64,000 nt of DNA from Proales similis (lineage: Eukaryota > Rotifera > Eurotatoria > Ploima > Proalidae): contig JAGVRJ010000015.1 in the NCBI GenBank assembly GCA_019059635.1, positions 496,001-560,000 of the forward strand. The letters are read 5' to 3'. The notes under the pieces are model-generated. The model searched no databases. It was not told the origin of the DNA and was given only the letters and a program-made list of their open reading frames with translations. How positions within the stretch are numbered: position 1 is the first letter of the stretch; each line of letters opens with the position of its first letter. The position numbers and the translations under genes are program-made. Positions 1-13,383 of the stretch are shown here, one piece after another.

Positions 1-1552
1 AAGCCCAAAAGGCGTTCAACGAAGCAGGCTTCAAGCAAGAAGCTATAAAAGTATTACAAGATCTGACTGAAAACGCTGTAAATGAAAGTCGATTCGACGA
101 CGCTGCTTACTACTTCTGGCTTTTATCTCTTGAGCATCTCCAAGCGGCCAGCGGTTTGCATCTTACTTTTAAAATTGGAAAATTTTAACTTTTGATTGAA
201 AAATACTATTTTTATTTTAGACGAAGCGAACGATTCTGTCCGAGAGAATTTCCTTAAAAAGTTTGAAACGCTCCAACGTCAAGCCGAGATATACTACGCT
301 TACCAGCATGTGCATTCATACGTGGTAAAAGATGTTTACTCATCTGAAAGAATTATGTATTATTTTGTTATTTTCTATTGATTTAAGGTGGAACCTTTCA
401 CTGAGCATTTGCCTGATACTCTTTTTAATGCGTCTCGATTCCTCTTACATGAGCTTGTGAGGAATCCACAGCTACCAGTCGGAGTTTCTAAATTGTATGC
501 TTTTTCTTGGTTTTTGAGTTTTTTTCATCAGGATTAATCTTTTGGATTTTAGCAAAATACTTTACACAAGCGTTAAAATGGCAAAGGAACTTCAAGCTTT
601 CAAATATGCTAGAAACGTCTTGGAAAAATTAGACGAAGTGATAATTGGGACTCGATATTGTGAGGAGGTGGAGAGCATGAGTTTAAGCATGAGAGCTAAG
701 CCTTTTAAGGATGATGAAGAAATGTTACCATTATGCTTTCGCTGTAGGCATCATAACCCCCTGATGAATCAAGAAGGCAACCATTGCACCAACTGCGGCC
801 AGCCATTTATTTTCTCGTTTGCGTCGTTCATGCCACTACCATTGGTTGAATTTATTCTTCCAAATGATTTAAGCGACGAGGAAGCGCTTTCCCTCATAGA
901 TTACGTTCCGAATAGCCAATTTGAGAAAGATGCTGAGGTCCGAGAACGAGAAGCGATGGTCGCTGAAATGGGCACATCACGAAGTAAGCTTCAAGACTTA
1001 ATTTAATAATAATTTTAAGAAAGACTCGGTTTAATTTTTTAAGGCGCAAATAAGCTAGTGATTGGTGAACAGCAATCAGCTTATTCAGTCCAAAAAGATC
1101 CTTTTGTGATTTTAATGAGCAAATTTGGGGTGATTTTTTGTTCCATTTATTGTAAAAATTCAATTCTTTTATTAGACTTTTAGACAAGCTCTCGCGAATT
1201 CAAACCAGTGTTGGTTAATCGTGAAGTACTAAAGGCAATCGACCCAACTCATGTATTTATATGTAAATGGCCAGCTCCACTTCGCTGGCGCTTCTATAAA
1301 ATCATCTTGACCAGTGAGCCAATAGTCAAATGTGATTCATGCAACCGAGTATGTACCTTTATAAACTGTTTCACGCAAATAACAATCTCAATCCTCGAAT
1401 AATCAGTTTTTCCACACGGACGACTTTGAGCTTTTTATACTCCAAAAAGGAGTTTGCCCTTTTTGCCGGAAGAAAAGAAGTAAGGATCACATTTCGGTTT
1501 TTAACGAAAATAACTATTTGATTTCTCTTAAGGTTACGCAGCCAAAGAATAA
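1..1552 (+). CDS. IFT122: Intraflagellar transport protein 122 homologue, C-terminal part (5' end outside window)
   Basis: IFT122 is a core subunit of the IFT-A complex, which drives retrograde transport and membrane-protein entry in cilia. The window opens inside an exon whose product ([15 protein letters not shown]) matches the TPR-like region of animal IFT122. Exons follow at about 223-321, 389-490, 554-982, 1044-1130 and 1176-1350, and a last pair from about 1407. The 554-982 exon carries a zinc-ribbon (CFRCRHHNP ... [10 protein letters not shown]) and the LPLVEF / EEALSLIDY segment. Later exons give [15 protein letters not shown] and a second pair of cysteine motifs (CDSC ... CPFC), as at the IFT122 C-terminus. 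A 53-bp GTAAGG...TTAAG intron at 1480-1532 puts the stop at 1550-1552. The identification is from known family sequence; exon edges are approximate. Presence of this gene implies a ciliated organism. Confidence 0.92.
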
Positions 1553-2008
1553 AAAAAAGCATCAACCATTAACATAAGTCTATGAGACAAATTTTTTTAC
1601 CAATAAAAATTCCCTCCGCATAGAAATTTTGTTAACTCAGGTCTGCCAAGGGGTAAACATTTCATTTACGATTCGTCAACTGCTAATTTATGAGCAATAT
1701 CTCATCAAGTGATGCAGTTATGGAACAAATCTGGTTCTCCTAGAAGAAAATGCTTAAATAGTGATGATGTGTGCCAAGTTATTGAGCGTATACGTTGATA
1801 TTGTTATACCCATTTTATTAGATTGTATTTTTAAGAAGAGCACAGTTTTCATTTTAACCGGTTACTTGGTTTAATTTAAAGTATTTGCGTCTGTTTCAAA
1901 CTGGTTATCGACCAAGTGGCAACGAGTGCGATAAAGACGCTTTTGTTTTCAGCATTATCATTTTTCTTGTTAAAATTAACTTTAAGATTCTGAGGAAAAT
2001 TCAATCAA
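1553..2008. other. Intergenic stretch, nothing assigned
   Basis: Lies between the end of IFT122 and the start of ATP6V1D. It holds only short open stretches; the longest I noticed is about 35 codons near 1692-1800. I see no recognisable gene, RNA or repeat. It presumably contains the IFT122 3' end and the ATP6V1D promoter. Confidence 0.5.
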
Positions 2009-2993
2009 ATGTCTGGCAAAGAAAAATTTCCGATCTTTCCTTCTCGAATGTAATCTTATAAACCGATCCATTAATCAGCAAAATAGAAAGTTAAATTATT
2101 GTTTAAGGGCTCAGCAAGTCATGAAAAGCAAGCTTAAAGGTGCCCAAACCGGACGCAACTTATTAAAGAAAAAGTCTGATGCTTTGACGATTCGCTTTCG
2201 TCAAATATTGAAGCGTATTATCGAAACCAAGACCCTTATGGGTACTGTTATGCGAGAAGCTGCGTTCTCGCTAGCTGAAGCTAAATTTACCATGGGTGAT
2301 TTCAGCCAGCAGATTCTTCAAAACGTGAACAAAGCTTCAATCAAATTGAAATCAAAGCGAGATAACGTTGCCGGTAAATTTAAAGAAAAATCAAAAAGCG
2401 GAATTCAAATCGTTTTCATTTTTCAATCAAAGGTGTACAGCTGCCCATATTTGATATAAGCAAAGACGGAAATCGTATAATTTCGAATACATACACTTTT
2501 TGAGGCATACTTATCAGAATTTTGTTTCTTAAGAGTCCTCTATGGATTTGACCGGTCTTTCAAGAGGAGGACAGCAGATGAAAAAACTAAGAGAGAACTA
2601 CGAGAAAGCAATTGAACTCTTAGTTGAACTGGCCTCTCTACAAACTTCTTTCATTACTTTGGATGAAGTGATCAAGATAACAAACCGTCGAGTTAATGCT
2701 ATTGAGCATGGTAGGCCCAAAATTACAATTTTAATCAGAAATAACATTTTACTTATGTTATCTTAGTGATTATTCCTAAAATAGAGAACACTGTTCAGTA
2801 CATTGTTTCTGAACTTGATGAAATGGAACGAGAGGAATTTTTTCGTTTGAAAAAAATTCAAGAAAAGAATAGGCGGATTAAGGAGCAAGAAAATAAACGA
2901 AGAGAGGCTCTTAAGGCCGAAGGCCTTTTAAATGAAAGCGAACCCGCAAATCTTATTGAAGAACAGGATGACCAGGATATATTATTTAAGTGA
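2009..2993 (+). CDS. ATP6V1D: V-type proton ATPase subunit D
   Basis: Subunit D is the central rotor shaft of the cytosolic V1 sector of the vacuolar proton pump. The start is in a small exon at 2009-2049 ([13 protein letters not shown]), matching the conserved animal N-terminus. It splices at GTAATC to 2108 and restores R-M-A-Q. The next exon holds the family signature [18 protein letters not shown] and [10 protein letters not shown]. Further exons give [19 protein letters not shown] and [20 protein letters not shown]. The last one starts at about 2766, giving VIIPKIENT and [14 protein letters not shown], and ends in DILFK with TGA at 2991-2993. Four introns are needed, all short, with GT-AG ends. 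The reconstructed protein has the usual length of about 245 residues. I see no defect. It stands head-to-tail with IFT122 and CNIH4, but nothing shows co-transcription. Confidence 0.96.
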
Positions 2994-3043
2994 AAGCCTA
3001 ATTTAAATTATTCACCTTTATTTGAAAATTTCACCCATAGGCT

Positions 3044-3327
3044 GATTCCTACAACCGCCTCCTATTCTTCATCCTAGCTTTACCTGTTTGTAAAAACCGG
3101 CTATATAGTCTAGTCAGCTAGAAAACCAAACCAGTTTAATTGATCATTTTAATCGTCAAGCAATTAATAAACTAAGACCGACGCTTTTGTTTTATTCGAT
3201 CACGCTTGACGAATTAAAGCGTCAAGGCTTAACAATTAATTTTGCTATTTATGGCTTGCTGATCAAGTTCGCCGTTATTAAGGATGATCTCAGAGCCGAT
3301 CGTTTATCTATTGACAATATTTTTTGA
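3044..3327 (+). other. Unassigned open stretch overlapping the CNIH4 start
   Basis: Two open segments read like protein. The first (about 3044-3090) follows an acceptor-like CCCATAG and gives ADSYNRLLFFILALP. The second (about 3118-3327) gives LENQTSLIDHFNRQ and LDELKRQGLTINFAIYGLL before a TGA. They join in frame only by a 32-bp GT-AG intron, shorter than others here. No in-frame ATG is present and the second segment overlaps the CNIH4 start in another frame. I do not recognise the family. It could be exons of an unrecognised gene, a gene relic, or chance. Confidence 0.25.
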
Positions 3328-3848
3328 TCTCATCTTTCTTTTTCTGGCTGTTTATTTCGTAAGAAAAAAGCATCTTTGCGGTAAAATAAATAAAAAAAAG
3401 AACTTTTTAAGCTCATCACACTTTCGGATCTTGAATGCGATTATATCAACGCTCGGGCGTGCTGCCAGAAATTAAACAAAGTTATTCATACACCTTTATC
3501 TCTCAATTATGATGTTTTTAATGATTTTTAATAGTTCGTTACCCCCGAGATATTCTTGCGCTTTTTGCATGATCTGATTTTACTTTTGACAGGCAATTGG
3601 TTGCTCTTATTGCTGAATCTTCCTTTCGATAGCTGGTATTCATATAGGTAATAATTTAAGTAAAAATTAAATCGATAGTTTGAATTCATGACCTTGAATT
3701 CAGAGTACTTAAAAAGCCGGCCAATTACTTGAGCTTTTTTGATCCGGGAGAAATTCTAAATCGTGGAGAGTTAAAAAGCCATATAAAGGTTTCAATGATT
3801 AAACTTGGAGAGCAATTGATTTATTTCTTTATCTTGTTATATTGGTAA
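3284..3848 (+). CDS. CNIH4: Cornichon family cargo receptor, CNIH4-like
   Basis: Cornichon proteins are small ER membrane cargo receptors that load clients into COPII vesicles. Exon 1 (3284-3358) begins at ATG and encodes a hydrophobic segment ending AVYF. A 53-bp intron (3359-3411, GTAAGA...TTAAG) leads to [18 protein letters not shown], the most conserved cornichon motif and of CNIH4 type. The next exon, from about 3538, gives FVTPEIF and a second hydrophobic stretch ([17 protein letters not shown]). The last, from about 3710, gives [18 protein letters not shown] and a final membrane segment ending ILLYW with TAA at 3846-3848. Length (about 135 residues) and order of segments match the family. 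The C-terminal tail is slightly shorter than in vertebrate CNIH4. The gene also encodes COPII-linked traffic, like PREB/Sec12 at 60.8 kb, but they are far apart. Confidence 0.9.
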
Positions 3849-4007
3849 TCTTGAATTGGAAGGAAAAATATTTGAATTTTTAATTAACTTCTTTTTTCTT
3901 TAGCTTGATTTCAAGTTTAATTAATTAAATTGATAATCAATCGATTAAAAATTAAGACAGAGTTGATTAAATATATAAGTTAAAAAAGAATATTCAAAAC
4001 AATGTGT

Positions 4008-5339
4008 TCAAAATTTATAAAAGAAGACGCGCTTTGCCAGACCTTTTTTATCAGCTGGAGTTTTAACTAAAGTTCCTTTTTGATATTTTTTGTCCATAAT
4101 TTTAAAGAAAAGGATTATTGCTATGCTTAGAAATATGAGTAAAGTTCCAATTATTTTAAAGATATTAGAAGCAACTCCCAGTATTAAGTACTGCAAAATA
4201 AAAGAAAAAAAAAGCTCGGTTGTACGCAAAAGACTCGTTTTGGTGGCATCTTCATAATTGAGGGCCATGCACGTAAACATTTGAGTTAAAACTCCCATTA
4301 TAGCCGAAATAATTGAAAAGATTATATGAAGACTTAATTGACCTGAATTGTTATAAATCTCAGGTTTCTTGGGTTCCAAACCAAAAAAGTGAAAGGCAAT
4401 GCTTATCCCGACACAAACGGGCAGACCAAAATAAGATGCGTATAATATCATCACTGAGTAATGAACTTTGGCATTGGCCAACTTCTTAAGAACAATAGCT
4501 GTAATAGAAAAAGAAAAAGCGCCAGCTAGACAGATTCCAATTCCTATATATTCTGTGGCTTGGTCTTTTTTCTTTTTTGCGCAGCGATCGTCTATTAAGA
4601 CAAATCCATTAGTATTGTTGAACATTACCCGACTAGTAACTAACAAGATATCTTTATCTATTGAAGCCTCCAATGAAGTTGAATCAATGATTGAATCAAC
4701 TCGTACTTTTGAGCAATTCATAAGTAACTGATTAATCTTTGTAAAATTATCGTTTATCTCAATCGCTTCCATAGGTGAAAAATCTGATATTAGGTCACCG
4801 AATCGAGGAACCAGAAATGAAGGCTGCGATATCATTAGGATTCCTCCAATTGTAAGAACAAGAGCAATAACATGAGCTATGGTAAATTTTTCATTGAGAA
4901 AAACTCGGGCCATAATGCATACAAATATGATACTGCAATTCAATAAAGCGCTGACATCAGAAGGGTATATGAAACGTATTGAAGCGTAAATACAGAGTAA
5001 TGAAAAGGTGCCCAGAATTCCGCGAATCATAAGTTTCATGCGGTGAACTTTAGGACCTAAAGGGTGAACTCGCTTATAAAGTGCAAGAGGAATCATGAAC
5101 AAAATCAATAGAAACAAACGTAAAGTAATTTGTTCAGCTCCGTTGAAGAAGTGAGCTTTTTTAAGCAAAACGCTCGATAAAGAAGCACAGAGTGCTGATA
5201 AAATCCCGTATATAATTCCTTGGTAACGAGCAAATAAGTCGAATAGTTTACTGTGATGAAGAGAAGGAATTTTCTTATTTTCCTCGATGATGGGTTCAGC
5301 CATCATCGCCTGGTCAATCTCCAACATGCTGCTATTCAT
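4008..5339 (-). CDS. SLC35G/EamA-type (drug/metabolite transporter superfamily) membrane protein
   Basis: Intact single-exon ORF of 443 residues starting at ATG (5337-5339 on the minus strand). It has about ten hydrophobic segments in two EamA repeats: residues roughly 38-175 (GIIYGILSALCASLSSVLLKK is the first) and about 265-425. Pattern and segments such as RLFLLILFMIPLALY and SDVSALLNCSIIFVCIMA fit the SLC35G group of multipass proteins, whose substrates are poorly known. Between the repeats (about residues 180-262) lies a longer hydrophilic insert than usual. The C-terminus is lysine-rich (KKYQKG, ADKKG). The cytosolic N-terminus precedes the first membrane segment. It is divergently arranged with the pseudokinase gene at 5708. 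The exact SLC35G subtype and its substrate cannot be decided from sequence. Confidence 0.8.
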   Translation of the reverse strand: MNSSMLEIDQAMMAEPIIEENKKIPSLHHSKLFDLFARYQGIIYGILSALCASLSSVLLKKAHFFNGAEQITLRLFLLILFMIPLALYKRVHPLGPKVHRMKLMIRGILGTFSLLCIYASIRFIYPSDVSALLNCSIIFVCIMARVFLNEKFTIAHVIALVLTIGGILMISQPSFLVPRFGDLISDFSPMEAIEINDNFTKINQLLMNCSKVRVDSIIDSTSLEASIDKDILLVTSRVMFNNTNGFVLIDDRCAKKKKDQATEYIGIGICLAGAFSFSITAIVLKKLANAKVHYSVMILYASYFGLPVCVGISIAFHFFGLEPKKPEIYNNSGQLSLHIIFSIISAIMGVLTQMFTCMALNYEDATKTSLLRTTELFFSFILQYLILGVASNIFKIIGTLLIFLSIAIILFFKIMDKKYQKGTLVKTPADKKGLAKRVFFYKF

Positions 5340-5707
5340 TTTGATCCTTCCACAAACGAATTTAAGATTGAAGAATTTCTCAAATGGCGAGTTTTATTCA
5401 AGAAGCAACGTCAGGACGCATCTCGAAACCGGTTAGCTGTTAGTTCTAGACATGGAACGCCGCTTTTTTTATATCCAGCTCGGAACGGGCTATTTTTATT
5501 GAGGCAGCTTAGCATTTTTGTAGTCAAAAGGCTTTGCAGGCTCTACTAAAAGCTGAGGAAACTAGGAAAACAAAAATTCATTGCACACTGTAAGCTTAAT
5601 CACTAAATTGAATTTTTTTTAATTCAATTATTTTATTATACGGAGATGAATTTGACTGAATCGCCAACAATTTGAGACAAACGAAAATATTAAAAATTTA
5701 CGTGCCA
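5340..5707. other. Divergent intergenic region
   Basis: Separates the minus-strand transporter from the plus-strand pseudokinase and so must contain both promoters. It is AT-rich towards 5600-5640. I see no recognisable element. An open plus-strand stretch to 5549 runs antisense to the transporter start and looks like chance. Confidence 0.5.
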
Positions 5708-6844
5708 ATGAATTTTTTGCTAATTCTTTTCACGATAATATCTGTGAAAGGATATGAGCTACCTTCTGAAGGATTACATCTTACTGAGTTCGCAAACATA
5801 GAGCATAATATGCAGAAAAACTTCGATGTTATCAAGCGATTTTTTGGCTTGCATAAAAAGAGGTTTGAGAAAATCTTTGATAAATTGGATCTGAATAGCA
5901 TAGAACTTTTATTTCCAAATAATACAGAAAGCTTTAAAAAATATCATCGCGCTACTTTTTCTGTCTTAACTAAAAATTCAAGCAAAGCTTTGACTTTAAA
6001 AATTTATAAAACAAGAGGAATACAGGTCTGGTATGATATGGCAACCAATAAATCTATATGTTCAGCTGAGACTGAAATCTTGGAAAGAAACAGCACGAAA
6101 GCGGTTCCAATCGAGTTCAAAGTTTCCCAAGTTATGAGTAATTTTAGTAAATCATACATGATGGCATTAGATTTTACTTCTGTTTCAACATTTGCGAGCA
6201 GCCAGCCCAACATTTTTTCATATGTAAAGGATAATAAATCCATCAGTCTAAAATGTTGGTTCGATATAAACAAGTCAGTATTGGAGCCAATTAGGCTTGA
6301 GGACAAGTTAAGGCGTATTTTTAAAAAAATTCACCGAATAATATCTGGATTTTTTGAGCAAAATTTTGTCTTAACAGACATTAATCCTGAAAGTGTTATG
6401 ATAAGACCGAACGGAAAATATGAAAATATTTATATATTTTCTCTTGAGCCTGCTGTTGTAGTAGATAAAAATGGCGGAATAGAAAACATTTGTATGGCAT
6501 CGCCAGCTTACTTTCCACCAACAAATGAAAGATCAGATAAGACAAAAATGGTCGATTCTTTCCTTAAGAAAGAAAAAAAAGAGGCAGTAAACCGTCTATT
6601 GACTTGGAGCTTTTGTTCATCGCTTCTGAGTCTTGTTTGCGAGTCTTTTACAACAAAGAGAGACGAGCTTGAGAACGGTAAAATTTTCCAAAATTGGAAG
6701 GGGTCAATTTTGAACCAAATCAAATGTGAGACAAAGAAAATTTCCACTAGTTTGCGTCATTTCTTAAAGACATGTCTAACCCAAAAAACAAATCTTGTTC
6801 CAAAATTTAAGGATTTGCTTGGCCATAAATGGTTCAAAAATTAA
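5708..6844 (+). CDS. Predicted secreted protein-kinase-fold pseudokinase
   Basis: Single-exon ORF of 378 residues from the first in-frame ATG (5708). An upstream TTG extension is unlikely because this ATG begins a clean signal peptide (MNFLLILFTIISVKG). Kinase-fold landmarks: a VAIK-like ALTLKIYK at residues 94-101, a helix-C-like glutamate in SAETEIL (about 119-125), LTDINPES (222-229) where an active kinase has HRDxKxxN, IFSLEP (243-248) where DFG is expected, ASPAYFPP (264-271) like the P+1 loop, and a C-terminal LLGHKWFKN like the end of many kinase domains. The catalytic-loop lysine and asparagine and the DFG aspartate are replaced, so catalysis looks lost. Seven N-glycosylation sequons lie between about residues 71 and 190, fitting passage through the ER. 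The fold call is inference from motif order; a highly diverged active kinase is possible but less likely. Confidence 0.6.
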   Translation: MNFLLILFTIISVKGYELPSEGLHLTEFANIEHNMQKNFDVIKRFFGLHKKRFEKIFDKLDLNSIELLFPNNTESFKKYHRATFSVLTKNSSKALTLKIYKTRGIQVWYDMATNKSICSAETEILERNSTKAVPIEFKVSQVMSNFSKSYMMALDFTSVSTFASSQPNIFSYVKDNKSISLKCWFDINKSVLEPIRLEDKLRRIFKKIHRIISGFFEQNFVLTDINPESVMIRPNGKYENIYIFSLEPAVVVDKNGGIENICMASPAYFPPTNERSDKTKMVDSFLKKEKKEAVNRLLTWSFCSSLLSLVCESFTTKRDELENGKIFQNWKGSILNQIKCETKKISTSLRHFLKTCLTQKTNLVPKFKDLLGHKWFKN

Positions 6845-6995
6845 TTAAGCAAAAATATTAATGAGAAATTATAAAATAAATAAATAAATAAATAAAGCTT
6901 TCATTCTTTTTTATTAGCTTTTCCTGCTAACCCCGCAGCATCCACTTGAATCAACTTTCTTTACTTCATTTTGTTTAATTAAAGGCCGTTCCTGC

Positions 6996-8899
6996 TTAAA
7001 AATTATTTAATTTGGTGTTGGTTATAAGTTTCAAAGACTTTACTTGACGTTGGCTATGATGACTTGGGGAACTTTCTCTACTTGATATATCTTGCTCACG
7101 GTGGGCTAAAAATTCTCTAGGGTCTCGTTGAGAGGTTTCATTTAGCCGACTTTTATTTGAAAACGTCTTGGTCTTGTACTCGAATTTACTATTATTCTTA
7201 TGAGTCTTTGTTCTATTTTGGTATGGCGCCGGTGATGGGAAATTTTCATAATTCTTGGAAACTGTCCGATTCATATTATGATGATTTATTGTCTTTTCTT
7301 GGCGTTTCCTAATAGAAACTTCCTCTTGCTTAAGGTCACGATTTTTGAGACTATTCGAGCGTTGTAAATGGCCTCTTATAACGGATTGAACTTTTTTCAG
7401 GGACTTTTGATTAAATATAAGTTCGGTTTGTCTTCAACTTTGCTAGGAAACTAATTTACTTGAAGTCGCTCGCGCTCGTGGAAGTTTCCCTTATCGATGC
7501 TCGACGAACTCAGTTCATCAATTTGATAAATATCAAGGTTTTGATCCACTTTTTCAGATCGACAGAATTGGGCAATGTTCTTTAATTGTGGTCTTATTGA
7601 GATTTCAATTCTCTGTGGCAATCTTCCTTCCATCTTACCTGTCTGAAAGCTTCCTTGACTGCTACATTTACTTCTGGAGAGAATTTTATTTTGTATTTAA
7701 ATTTTCTTTACGTGTTTAAAACATTTACCTGAAGTATTCAGGTGCCTAGCAGAATCGTAGTATGAAAGCCTTTTATAAATTTGAGTTTAAAAAGGAAATA
7801 AATTGCCTGCTCTCGTACACGCTGCTAAATTGCCACTAAGGCAAGCGATGCTTCGGCATGCAGCTAAATAAACTAAACTAAGTTATCAATGATTAATACT
7901 GACCCATTTATTTCTTCTAATCCACGTTCATGTAGAGCTTCAATAATTTTTTTATCGTTCATCAAAGCCTTGGATAATTCATGCCTTAGACGATCATTTT
8001 CTGCCATGAGTTCTATGTTATTAGTTGTCTTAAGCTGAGACTTAATAGCACTGATAAGATATTTAAGTCCACAGTTTTTCAATTTAATTTTCAACATAAT
8101 ATAATAGACAAATTACTTTAATTCGTTTTCTTTATGCTTTAAGGCTATTTCTAGTTTAAAAACTTTTTGTTTGAGTCCGAAAGCAATCTAATCAAGAGTA
8201 AGTAAAAACATATGAAGAGATGTAAATTCAATCTTACCGTTTGAATTTCTCCTTTTGATTCGAATGGTGTTCGCAAATCTTCTGCCTTAATAAATAAATG
8301 TTTTAAACAGTAATGTCGCATACACGTTAAAGTTTTTCGCCATTTACTTTTTTCAAGTTAAGCAGTTCAATTATTTCTTTTTCTCTCTTAAGAAGCTCAT
8401 TCTCATAGTATTCGATTTTAGTTCGCATAACTATTTCACTTTCTTCATAGGTTTTTATAAGCTTTGCACACGTAAACAAATTATTTTCCTATTTATTCCT
8501 TTGACTTTAAACAAACCTTTTTTAATCGGAGGATCTCTTGACTAAACTCTTCAGATATTTTAAAGGGTTGTGTTTGTCGATTTGATCCATTTTTAGGAAC
8601 TAGTCCTTTAGCTTTGATTTGCTTCAGTTCTTTTGTGTCCGATAAAATGCGCTGGACCAGGTTGTATTCTTTAGACAAATAATCATTGGTACTGTTTGCT
8701 TGTTGGTCATATAAATTGGTAAATGCATCCCTTTTTTTATCATATTGCTTGAAACCTTCTCTTAAACATCAGACACTTAAAAACAGGTTTAAAAATTATT
8801 GAAGGTCACCTTTATTCTTATTAACCGCTTCGAGATAAACTTGTCTCACGCTCTTTTTAGAACGTTGTCTGTCTGAGTATTTCTTAGATTCAGAATTCA
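6996..8899 (-). CDS. Coiled-coil and IQ-motif protein, IQCE-like
   Basis: A split minus-strand gene. It starts at 8899 (MNSESKKYSDRQRSKKSV). The second exon (about 8494-8764) gives EGFKQYDKKRDAF and charged helix. Around 8345-8465 lies ESEIVMRTKIEYYENELLKR, similar to the IQCE segment following MRTK. At 7873-8090 is a coiled coil with SQLKTTNNIELMAENDRLRHEL. Later exons (7456-7633, then about 7000-7396 after a short intron) give KKVQSVIRGHLQRS, a recognisable IQ motif for calmodulin or EF-hand binding, followed by a basic, serine-rich tail ending at 6996-6998. IQCE acts at the ciliary base with the EVC complex in Hedgehog signalling in vertebrates. That identity is an inference from segment order. 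Linkage of the 7.0-7.6 kb exons to the 7.9-8.9 kb exons is not proven, and two genes are possible. Confidence 0.5.
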
Positions 8900-9336
8900 T
8901 TCTTATTTTGGGAAAGAAGCTATTGTTTTGGCTTTTGCTAGTTAAACTTTATGCACGTTGAAAAGGCTCCACAGCCAATAAGGGTATTCCATTATAAGAG
9001 AAAAGGTAAAAAATGTTTCATGGTTGCCTAGGAAATTGGTAAATAGTATGCAAATTAAACCTTGCTAAATTCGAAGTGTCCTATAGGTTCAAGTAAAAAA
9101 TAGAAGCTTGCAAGTGGAAATTTTAACCGAAGGTGCCAGGATACACGAAAAGCCTATTCAAAATTAATATCGTGAAAATCGATGTCGTTTTTTATTTGAT
9201 AATTTTTAATAAGTTATTGATTTAAAATTTATCTTTTTTTCTTTTTTGGTATATTTTTCACTTGATTTTAATGAATTTTTAGTGCTTTAGTCTCTTTGTT
9301 AAGGGTTGATAGGTAACACAGTTAAAGTTGCTTTCT
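8900..9336. other. Intergenic stretch, nothing assigned
   Basis: AT-rich gap between the VCP stop (9337) and the start of the IQCE-like gene (8899), both on the minus strand. It presumably holds the VCP 3' UTR and the IQCE-like promoter. I see no coding exon, RNA gene or repeat. Confidence 0.5.
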
Positions 9337-11847
<2,511 letters not shown>

Positions 11848-12384
11848 CTTGATCGTAAAACTGAAGAATCAATCAAATCTAAAATTGACTTCAAAGTGAC
11901 TAATAATTCCGAAGTTGTTAAGAAAAAAATTGAAACCACACTGAATAAAATATTTTCAACGAATGATTACTTAAAAATGAAGTATAGCTCAAAATGATGA
12001 AACCTGAGCAGAACTCGATTTCAAGCAAGCACTATAATTTTTTTTCAAAGCTTATTAGAACGCCACACGATGATGTAAGTGAATTTGAAAAAATAACACT
12101 GTTTTTAGGCTTATTTTTCAAATGCATGTACATGAATTTTATTTATGTCAGATCTTACCGAACGAGTGATGTGATGATAAGTAGGAAGTCTTTATTTGGT
12201 CTTTCTACCTTGATTAATAAATATGAATGCTTTTTTTATTATCAGTCAAGAAATGTCGCTTGAATTCAATCTTGTTTCGAATCAGATAAATCCACCAAAA
12301 TTAGGAGGATTTAAATGATTTGGGTTTGGTCTAAAATTAAAATAAAGAATTATTGTCCAATCCAGTTTTATGGGAAAACTAAGT
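11848..12384. other. Intergenic region with a doubtful small plus-strand ORF
   Basis: Lies between VCP (starts 11847, minus) and the PSMF1 stop (12385, minus), so it contains the VCP promoter. A plus-strand ORF at 11994-12263 begins ATG ATG and stays open for 89 codons. It has a donor-like GTAAGT at 12076 and acceptor-like AG sites downstream. Its product (MMKPEQNSISSKHYNFFSKL then hydrophobic residues) is not recognisable. I treat it as unsupported. Confidence 0.3.
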
Positions 12385-13383
12385 CTACCCCGCTCTTGGT
12401 GGAATTCGTGGTCTTAATTCCTCTGGTTCTGAAGGTCTAAAGGGATCAAATCTTGCTCGGGGAGGTACAGAACCTCTGGGTAGATCATATGGAATTTCAG
12501 GGCCAGCCGAATTTCTGAATGGATCAAATATCATACCTTTTGACCAAGATACAAAATAAACATAAAACACAAGTATTTTAATCGAATCTTACCTCCGTTA
12601 CCACCAGGATTAAATAAAAAAGGATCTAAATCTGATCTCCCAATTGAAAGGGGCCCATTCTCTTCGATATTATTTAGATCACTTTTCAATAAATAAAGAT
12701 TAAGCCAACATCATACCAGCATACTCAAAAAGATATCTTCAACTTACTTTCGGTTTCTTGAAGTTGGTACAGATTTTGAAGCAGGTTGTTCGTTTGAGCC
12801 CTTAGATTTTGTAAAAATAACTGCCAAATCTTGATCGAATCTTGTTCGAAGATCATTCAAATTTTTAAAAACACTAAAAACATTCATTAAAATATATATC
12901 AAAAGTTAATTGGATGGGAGCAAATCAATACCTTGGATAATCGTTTGGAGTCATATAAAAGTGGTCTTTAATAGGAATGTTCAATGAAACAAAAAGCTCG
13001 GTTGATTTTTTCTTTAGGAATAGTTTTTTTTTTGTTTAACCAAAAAAAGATTGAGCAATTACCATCAAATTTATAACCATGTCTTGATTAGATCTAAGAG
13101 CTTTGAACTCATATCCTTCTCCATTATTTGAATATTCAATTAAATATGCTCCATTGCCAAGATTCCATCCTTCGGGAAGAAGCTCAGTGAGCTAAGATGT
13201 ATGTAATAATTTAAAATGAGATGATTTTGGTTAATTTCGATTATTTACTTTATTGCCTTTGTAAGAACGGAATCCATTCATGACAAGCCACCAGTGAGTA
13301 AAGATGATCATAAGGTCTTGCTCATTTTTAATGTTATTTTTGTAATACTCATAAAATATCTCTAGTCCACAGTAAGAGTTCAT
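12385..13383 (-). CDS. PSMF1: Proteasome inhibitor/adaptor PI31
   Basis: PI31 binds the 20S proteasome and modulates its activity; in flies and mice it links proteasomes to dynein for transport. Exon 1 starts at ATG (13381-13383) and ends at 13249, giving the first part of the FP domain (DLMIIFTHWWLVMNGFRSY). Exon 2 (about 13063-13191) gives LTELLPEGWNLGNG and EFKALRSNQDMVINLM, matching the conserved LLPxGWN segment. Small exons at about 12.8 and 12.6 kb include GRSDLDPFLFNPGG. The last exon (12385 to about 12540) gives GMIFDPFRN, GSVPPRARFDPFRP and a terminal TAG. The proline- and DPF-rich C-terminal half is diagnostic. The protein ends RPRIPPRAG, and I see no HbYX-type terminal motif. Some middle exon edges are approximate. 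Confidence 0.85.
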
